Source of the DNA: Promethearchaeota archaeon
Lineage (GTDB): Archaea; Asgardarchaeota; Lokiarchaeia; Sigynarchaeales; SOKP01
Assembly (NCBI GenBank): GCA_016839655.1
Contig: JAEOTW010000264.1
Span: 1-6,042, forward strand
Direction of reading: 5' to 3'
Length of the DNA stretch: 6,042 bases
Shown: positions 1 to 4,327 of the stretch, piece after piece
Layout: each line of letters begins with the position of its first letter
Position numbering within the stretch: position 1 is the stretch's first letter
Made by a program: the position numbers and the translations under genes
The notes under the pieces: generated by a model
What the model saw: the letters and a program-made list of their open reading frames with translations, nothing else
Told to the model about the DNA's origin: nothing
Databases searched by the model: none

Positions 1-610
1 AGGGTTTATTTATATATTTATAATAAACTAATTCTTTTCCTCTCAAATAAGACATTATAATTATATGTCTATTATATCCTATAGGTTTGGGAGTATTCAA
101 TCTAAGAGGATTAATCCTTTCAAGAGCTTCATATTCTTTTTTTGCTGCAAGTCTATTTACATAAAGCCAAGAGAGGTGACCTCTTTCTCCAATAATATCT
201 CTAAGTTTTTTTATACTTTTAAAGCTTGTTCTCCCCATTCGATAAAATTTAGCTGCAAAAATGTTTTCGTTGTCATCCATACAACTATATACATCTGATT
301 CTTTACCTTTTCCTATAATAGGGCCCAATTGGCTGATTATATTTTTTTCAACTAAAGTATGCAGTGCAAGTAAATCATAGGCCTTAGAATTAAGTGTGTA
401 AGCAATTTCATGTTTGGAAGCATCTCTAATAATTAAATCAAGTTTATGAACTTTTTTTAATCTGAATAGTGTCTCTTCCATCTTATAGCGAGAATAGAAT
501 TTAATATTGTTTACCGTAACATACTCTGATCTCTTCATCCCAATTTCAATAGCCATAAGTATTCTAAGATCTTCTTTTTCAAGTTTAGTAAGTAGGTTTG
601 CTACGTGCAC
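1..610 (-). CDS. rio2: RIO2-type atypical serine/threonine protein kinase, 3' part missing (partial at left edge)
   Basis: RIO2 is an ATP-binding kinase/ATPase that acts in the last cytoplasmic steps of small ribosomal subunit maturation in archaea and eukaryotes. The reading frame stays open for 203 codons to the window edge. Residues 1-90 form the RIO2-specific winged-helix domain (LTKLEKEDLRIL, then IGMKRSEYV and RLKKVHKL). The kinase N-lobe follows: P-loop GKGKESDVY at 100-108, the ATP-binding lysine at K121 in AAKFYRMGRTSFKS, and the flexible-loop/helix region with GERGHLSWLYV and RLAAKKEYEAL at 141-163. The hinge-like segment IIIMSYLRGKEL is at 183-194. The catalytic HGDLS loop and metal-binding aspartate would lie beyond base 1; family members are about 280-300 residues long. 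I chose the GTG at 610-608 because HVANLLTKLEKEDLR aligns with the usual family N-terminus and no in-frame ATG lies upstream before a stop. No clear Shine-Dalgarno precedes it. It starts 11 bases after the preceding membrane-protein gene, so co-transcription is likely. Confidence 0.93.
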   Translation of the reverse strand, partial: MHVANLLTKLEKEDLRILMAIEIGMKRSEYVTVNNIKFYSRYKMEETLFRLKKVHKLDLIIRDASKHEIAYTLNSKAYDLLALHTLVEKNIISQLGPIIGKGKESDVYSCMDDNENIFAAKFYRMGRTSFKSIKKLRDIIGERGHLSWLYVNRLAAKKEYEALERINPLRLNTPKPIGYNRHIIIMSYLRGKELVYYKYINKP

Positions 611-621
611 ATTTATATCAG

Positions 622-1404
622 CTAAAATATGAATTTTCGATAGGTTTTGAAAAAGGATATTAATTTATATATATTTGGAATTTCAAAAATCAGTAGAGCT
701 GTCAAATTCAGAAACAAGAAGATGAAAATATCTCTGGGTAATATGAAATAAGTAGTGGGTGTTGATCCTTCCTGAAACAAAAACAAAAATATTCCTTGAT
801 TTAGATAAATAACCATTCCTATTGAAATAATTAAACTATTTAATGAAAATATAATGACTTGGTTTTCATTTTCAATAATACCAATCAAAATGTTGATCGC
901 AAAGAAGAGTAGGGTAATTAAAGTAATTAATTTTGAAAGATTTATCCATGTGGCATAATTTATACTACTCACTTCATAACTTCCCAAAAATCTTGACCAA
1001 AAAAAAGATGTGCTTAAATTTAGATATGATAAGATTGGCAGAAATACAGCGATTATAATGGAAATACTATAAATTCTTATAGTCGTAAACCTACTAAACT
1101 TCAGTTTCATTCTTTTTCCTGAATTCATAGATTCTAAGAAGGAATCAAGTTTATTTTGAACTTGCAGTGGAAAATTCTTCTTGGACATTATTAACTGAAT
1201 ATTCAACTCTGGATAATTAGAAACTAGTAGTTTTAGCTGATTATAAGCTTGTCTAAATTTCTTTTTTTTGCTCTTCGGACCATTCCAAAGATATAATATA
1301 ACATTTTCCTCATCTAAAATGGCACATATATCTTGAGATAGTAGACGTTGCTCTTCCTCGATCCAATGAGATTTGGATTCATCAAATATGAAAGTTCTTA
1401 GCAT
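622..1404 (-). CDS. Gelsolin-like N-terminal domain fused to a multi-pass membrane domain (function unknown)
   Basis: This is a 260-residue protein I cannot name. Residues 1-75 look like one gelsolin-like module: an initial strand (LRTFIFDESKSHWIE), then DICAILDEENVILYLWNGPKS, then a basic helix (KKKKFRQAYNQLKLL) and a last strand (LNIQLIM). This is the family pattern 'D-hydrophobic-LD...iyvWxG..S' followed by a helix. Residues 97-110 are rich in Lys/Arg, which suggests a cytoplasmic N-terminus. Four hydrophobic segments follow, at about 110-130, 156-178, 182-202 and 219-241, with a further short hydrophobic patch at 204-210. There is no signal peptide. An in-frame TTG directly precedes the ATG at 1404, giving a possible start one codon earlier; ATG is preferred. 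No Shine-Dalgarno is visible; an A-rich stretch near 1436-1448 could serve as a TATA-like element. The gene ends 11 bases before rio2. The membrane part is sure; the gelsolin-like call rests on pattern recognition only. A membrane protein with an unrelated alpha/beta domain is the alternative. Confidence 0.6.
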   Translation of the reverse strand: MLRTFIFDESKSHWIEEEQRLLSQDICAILDEENVILYLWNGPKSKKKKFRQAYNQLKLLVSNYPELNIQLIMSKKNFPLQVQNKLDSFLESMNSGKRMKLKFSRFTTIRIYSISIIIAVFLPILSYLNLSTSFFWSRFLGSYEVSSINYATWINLSKLITLITLLFFAINILIGIIENENQVIIFSLNSLIISIGMVIYLNQGIFLFLFQEGSTPTTYFILPRDIFIFLFLNLTALLIFEIPNIYKLISFFKTYRKFIF

Positions 1405-1471
1405 CAATTATCTACTTAACTTAACTAAATTTAGCTTTTATTTTTTTCTAAAAACATAGAATAAGTAATAG

Positions 1472-1491
1472 AAAAATTAAAAAAAACAAAA
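1472..1491 (-). terminator. Poly-U-type archaeal terminator after porB
   Basis: Reading the minus strand, a T-rich tract (TTTTGTTTTTTTTAATTTTT) begins about 30 bases after the porB stop codon, without a GC-rich hairpin. Archaeal RNA polymerase commonly terminates at such U-tracts. It would separate the por operon from the membrane-protein/rio2 pair, though read-through cannot be excluded in so AT-rich a genome. Confidence 0.5.
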
Positions 1492-1521
1492 TAATTAGCC
1501 AATCCTTTAAATTGTAAATAG

Positions 1522-2421
1522 TTACTGGTTTTCTATTCTTACTTTAATATCATTCCACATATTAGTAATGTAATCTTCATATATCTTAACAGTGGCACCT
1601 TCAATGGATTTAAATCTTTTTTGCATTTTCAAATACTCGTTTATTGGCTTTCGTTTAGAGGGATCTAAACATCTATTGCTAGGTCTTGATAATTCAAATT
1701 TACCATCAACAACTTCGTAAAGAGGCCAAAACCCTGTTTCATTTGCTAATCTACCAATCAACATCGTATCTTTTGGATCATATCCCCATCCAGGAGGACA
1801 GGGTGATAATATATGGAAATATTTTGGTCCAACTATATCCTTAGCTCTTTTAAATTTTTCATATAAATCAAGAGGGTAAGCAGCATTAGCAGTAGCCACA
1901 TATGGAATACCATGAGCTTCTAATATTTTTGGCATATTTTTTTTTCTAACTTTCTTTCCTTCTGGAGTAGTTGTAGTCCGAACACCGAGTGGAGTTGAGC
2001 CACTTCTCTGAACACCAGTATTCATATATGCTTCATTATCATAGCATGCATAAATAAAATTAGTTCCTCTTTCTACAGCCCCACTTAAAGCTTGTATTCC
2101 AATATCTGTTGTTCCACCATCTCCAGCAAAAGCAAGGACTGTAATTTCATCTGCCAATCCTTTATCCTCTAAAGATGCTAAGATCCCAGATGCTGAGGCT
2201 CCAGTAGTGGCAAAAGGTGTATGATAAACAGAAATTTTTGTTGAACAAAATCCTTGCATTCCATGCAATACAGTTAAACATGATGCTGGTACGGTTGTTA
2301 TTGTCTTAGCTCCTAACGCTTTAAGAGCCATTCTATAAATCAATGCCATTCCACATCCTGCACATGCACGAGTCCCAGGATATATAAATTCCTCGTCAGG
2401 AAGATCCATAACATTTACCAT
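1522..2421 (-). CDS. porB: Pyruvate:ferredoxin oxidoreductase, beta subunit (TPP-binding)
   Basis: This is the catalytic beta subunit of the CoA-acylating 2-oxoacid:ferredoxin oxidoreductase. It binds thiamine pyrophosphate and the [4Fe-4S] cluster nearest to it, and acts in the cytoplasm. The 299 residues match the usual family length of about 300. The four expected cluster cysteines are present: C20 and C23 (RACAGCGMA), C48 (PASC) and C208 (LSPCPPGW). The TPP/Mg motif starts with GDGGTTDIGIQ at 100-110 and ends with the signature YDNEAYMNTGVQRSGSTP at 127-144. That signature is strongly PorB-like, favouring pyruvate over 2-oxoglutarate as substrate; a branched-chain 2-oxoacid enzyme (VorB) is harder to exclude. 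The ATG lies 2 bases after the porA stop codon, with GGGGG 9 bases upstream (2431-2435), inside the last porA codons. This favours it over an in-frame ATG four codons later, which would be 21 bases from that site. It is the last gene of the porDAB unit. Confidence 0.95.
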   Translation of the reverse strand: MVNVMDLPDEEFIYPGTRACAGCGMALIYRMALKALGAKTITTVPASCLTVLHGMQGFCSTKISVYHTPFATTGASASGILASLEDKGLADEITVLAFAGDGGTTDIGIQALSGAVERGTNFIYACYDNEAYMNTGVQRSGSTPLGVRTTTTPEGKKVRKKNMPKILEAHGIPYVATANAAYPLDLYEKFKRAKDIVGPKYFHILSPCPPGWGYDPKDTMLIGRLANETGFWPLYEVVDGKFELSRPSNRCLDPSKRKPINEYLKMQKRFKSIEGATVKIYEDYITNMWNDIKVRIENQ

Positions 2422-2423
2422 TT

Positions 2424-3722
2424 TTAATTTCCCCCACTTTTAAAATATGTTGATTCATCATAATCTTTCAATTCTTCTAATCTTAGACCTAAGAAATCAG
2501 TTTTATTGGTTAATATTCCTTTATTAAATTCGTCTAAAGCTTTATGAACACCTTTGATAATATGTTCATTTTTTACATCTCTACCACCTAATCCTACAAT
2601 AAAACCCTTAATGTTTGGCCTGTTTTTTAATCCATAAAGTGCAGCTTTTAATTCATAAGATAACACACCCTCGTATCCATACCCAATATCTCTGTCGAAA
2701 ACAATAATATTCTCTTTATCTTTGAAGAATTCTTTCATTTCTTCATATGGATAAGGTCTAAATAATTTAAGACTTAAGATACCGATCTTTAAACCTTCCG
2801 CTCTTAGTTTTTTAATTGCAACTCTAGCTTGAGACGCAACTGATCCCATAGCAAAAATAATAGTATCTGCATCTTCAGTTTGGATTGCTTTATATATCCC
2901 ATTTCCATAAGATCTTCCAAATTTAGTAGCAAACTCATCATGAACCTCCTTTATTATGTCAATTGAATTTTCCAATGATCTTTGTAGTGCATATCGATAC
3001 TCATAATAACCAGGAGCAGTTCCTTCAGCACGTTTAACTATATGAGGCGTTGTTACGGGATCTATACCTTTCACTTGAGAAATATCAGATAAATTAATAT
3101 GGTGATTTATAGGAGGTAGAAAATTGTCGATACTACCTTGGTTTTCCAATTTAACTGGCATCATAGTATGACTAAGGATATATCCATCATAAGCTACTAT
3201 CACAGGCAGAAAAACTCGTGGATCTTCAGCAATTTTAAATGCTTGAAGATTTGTATCATAGATCTCCTGATTATTTTCACACATAAACTGTATCCAACCA
3301 ACATCTCTTATTGTAATGAAGTCAGAATGATCTGTCCAAACTGACCATGGCGCTCCCAGAGATCTTGTTGCGAGATTAATGAGGATGGGTAATCTATTTC
3401 CTGCAGCCCAAGGAAGTAGTTCATACATTAATTCTAAACCATGTGCAGATGTTGCAGTAGCAACTCTTGATCCTGTTGCAGAAGCAGCACAACATACCGC
3501 TAAAGCTGAATGCTCGGATTCAACTTTGACAAACCTCGCTTTTAATTTTCCTTCAGCTATAAATTCAGCGATTTTTTCAACTACAGGACTTTGTGGAGTG
3601 ATTGGATAAGCTGATATGACACCTACTTTTGCTTGTCTAAAAGCATGTGCTGCAGCATGATTTCCAGTTAAAATCATGACATTTTTACTCGTTTTTACTT
3701 TTTCCAATTCAGTTTCAGTCAT
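2424..3722 (-). CDS. porA: Pyruvate:ferredoxin oxidoreductase, alpha subunit
   Basis: The alpha subunit supplies the second half of the active site and pyruvate binding in the POR complex. Visible family motifs are AYPITP at 38-43 (substrate/TPP pocket), VESEHSA at 67-73, TATSAHGLELM at 89-99 and NLATRSLGAPWSVWTDHSD at 116-134, with R120 the likely carboxylate-binding arginine. RDVGWIQFMCENNQE at 139-153 follows. The C-terminal half (about 255-400) is the transketolase-C-like domain, with TEDADTIIFAMGSVA at 282-296, LKLFRPYPYEEM at 318-329, FDRDIGYGYEGVL at 342-354 and VGLGGRD at 376-382. At 432 residues it is somewhat longer than the roughly 380-400 usual for archaeal PorA: about 14 extra residues at the N-terminus and a charged tail of about 30 after position 400. 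Its ATG overlaps the porD stop codon by 4 bases (ATGA). A perfect GGAGGTGA sits 7 bases upstream, so the start is secure. VorA-like specificity for branched-chain oxoacids is a weaker alternative. Confidence 0.94.
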   Translation of the reverse strand: MTETELEKVKTSKNVMILTGNHAAAHAFRQAKVGVISAYPITPQSPVVEKIAEFIAEGKLKARFVKVESEHSALAVCCAASATGSRVATATSAHGLELMYELLPWAAGNRLPILINLATRSLGAPWSVWTDHSDFITIRDVGWIQFMCENNQEIYDTNLQAFKIAEDPRVFLPVIVAYDGYILSHTMMPVKLENQGSIDNFLPPINHHINLSDISQVKGIDPVTTPHIVKRAEGTAPGYYEYRYALQRSLENSIDIIKEVHDEFATKFGRSYGNGIYKAIQTEDADTIIFAMGSVASQARVAIKKLRAEGLKIGILSLKLFRPYPYEEMKEFFKDKENIIVFDRDIGYGYEGVLSYELKAALYGLKNRPNIKGFIVGLGGRDVKNEHIIKGVHKALDEFNKGILTNKTDFLGLRLEELKDYDESTYFKSGGN

Positions 3723-4018
3723 TCAGCTTTCACCTCCTCCATTTTTATCGCTTTCACTGGACACTCTTCCATACAAATTCCACATCCTTTACAATGCACC
3801 AAATCGATCTTAGGAGGAATAGTTCTCGTTACTACTGCTTCAGGACAATAGAGCCAGCAATTAAAACAGCTAGGCTTTCCAGATTTAACTGGTATGCATT
3901 TATTTAAATCAATTATTGGTTTTTTTGAACTCCACGTTCCAGTTTTACCTGCTTCACCGATTACCGGTTTTTGAACGGATCCTAATATTTTTTGATAATC
4001 TTTTTTTGAGTCAGTCAT
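3719..4018 (-). CDS. porD: Pyruvate:ferredoxin oxidoreductase, delta subunit (2x[4Fe-4S] ferredoxin-like)
   Basis: The delta subunit is the small ferredoxin-like protein that carries electrons from the catalytic core of POR to external ferredoxin. It is 99 residues long, normal for the family. The N-terminal KTGTW at 25-29 matches the KTGSW motif typical of PorD. Two cluster motifs follow. The second is canonical: C76-x2-C79-x2-C82-x3-C86-P (CKGCGICMEECP). The first is C41-x9-C51-x2-C54-x3-C58-P, so a short loop (residues IPVKSGKPS) replaces the usual two residues between the first and second cysteines. All eight ligands remain. The ATG at 4018 has no Shine-Dalgarno, and a TATA-like TTTATAA lies about 20 bases upstream, which would fit a leaderless or very short-leader transcript. 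It is the first gene of the porDAB operon and its last codons (Met-Glu-Glu-Val) contain the porA ribosome binding site. VorD is the main alternative identity. Confidence 0.92.
   Translation of the reverse strand: MTDSKKDYQKILGSVQKPVIGEAGKTGTWSSKKPIIDLNKCIPVKSGKPSCFNCWLYCPEAVVTRTIPPKIDLVHCKGCGICMEECPVKAIKMEEVKAE
3730..3737 (-). promoter_or_regulatory. Perfect Shine-Dalgarno of porA, inside the porD coding end
   Basis: GGAGGTGA on the minus strand is complementary over all eight bases to the archaeal 16S rRNA 3' end. It stands 7 bases before the porA ATG and is built from the porD codons for Glu-Glu-Val-Lys. It fixes the porA start and implies that porA can be initiated independently of, or by re-initiation after, porD. 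It contrasts with the SD-less starts of porD and rio2. Confidence 0.85.
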
Positions 4019-4034
4019 CTATACATCAAAAGTA

Positions 4035-4100
4035 GTTATAAATCAGATTCTGTATGGAATCAAACGTAGGTAAGTTTTTAATTCTTATCATTTATAAAAA
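4035..4100 (-). promoter_or_regulatory. Candidate TATA boxes for the porDAB operon
   Basis: On the minus strand, GATTTATAAC (4035-4044) lies about 20 bases before the porD ATG and could drive a leaderless or nearly leaderless transcript, although the spacing is slightly short of the usual 25-27. A second element, TTTTTATAAATG (4090-4101), would give a leader of roughly 50 bases. Neither has a clear purine-rich BRE, and such words are common in AT-rich DNA, so these remain candidates. Confidence 0.3.
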
Positions 4101-4143
4101 TAAAAGAATACAGCAGATTTAACTTAGTTTAGTAAACATCGCC

Positions 4144-4161
4144 TTATCATTATCGTGATAA
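4144..4161. repeat. Short inverted repeat TTATCA-N6-TGATAA, possible operator
   Basis: The two six-base arms (4144-4149 and 4156-4161) are exact inverted copies separated by TTATCG. The nine-base word CTTATCATT that covers the left arm also occurs at 4084-4092, next to the distal porD TATA-like element. The size and spacing fit a dimeric helix-turn-helix regulator site, and the position between two divergent genes supports this. It is too AT-rich and short to be a convincing transcription terminator. Confidence 0.3.
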
Positions 4162-4286
4162 TTAAAGAATATCAAGTATATGGTAATATTTGCTTTTTAA
4201 ATTAAAATTAAATACTTAATATTTTATTAAACCTATAGGAAAAAGTTACCAAGTTAGATTAGTATAGTATATCTTCATGTAGATCT

Positions 4287-4296
4287 TTTTTATAAG
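4287..4296 (+). promoter_or_regulatory. Candidate TATA box for the PAS-array gene
   Basis: TTTTTATAAG lies about 35 bases before the TTG start at 4328. With the usual 25-base TATA-to-start distance, transcription would begin near 4317, giving a leader of about ten bases that still contains GGG at 4319-4321. Other AT-rich words upstream (for example 4194-4217) are possible alternatives. Confidence 0.35.
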
Positions 4297-4327
4297 AATT
4301 AAAAAAAATAGCAGGTTAGGGTTAAAA

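Larger units (their letters stand above)
4019..4327. other. Divergent intergenic region between porD and the PAS-array gene
   Basis: These 309 very AT-rich bases hold no gene that I can support on either strand; stop codons interrupt every frame quickly. No tRNA-like or stable GC-rich RNA structure is visible. They must contain the promoters of both divergent genes. TATA-like candidates, a short dyad and a perfect 8-base palindrome (CCTATAGG at 4232-4239) are recorded separately. Confidence 0.8.

Noticed and set aside
65..298. Plus-strand open frame of 77 codons
   Set aside because: It lies antisense to the clear RIO2 coding sequence, has no family resemblance, and its composition (Phe/Ser/Lys-rich) is typical of a shadow frame.
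3138..3609. Two plus-strand open frames opposite porA
   Set aside because: Both lie wholly antisense to conserved PorA motifs and have no recognisable product; they are by-products of porA codon use.
3719..3722. Possible frameshift or fusion at the porD/porA junction
   Set aside because: The four-base ATGA overlap with a perfect Shine-Dalgarno seven bases before it is a normal operon junction; both proteins are complete at this end.
1522..4018. 2-Oxoglutarate or oxalate oxidoreductase instead of POR
   Set aside because: The separate D-A-B subunits, the YDNEAYMNTG signature of beta, and AYPITP with the TRSLGAPWSVW segment of alpha fit POR/VOR. VOR cannot be fully excluded without phylogeny.
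4144..4161. The dyad as an intrinsic terminator hairpin
   Set aside because: The arms are six AT-rich bases with no following U-tract, and neither flanking gene ends here.
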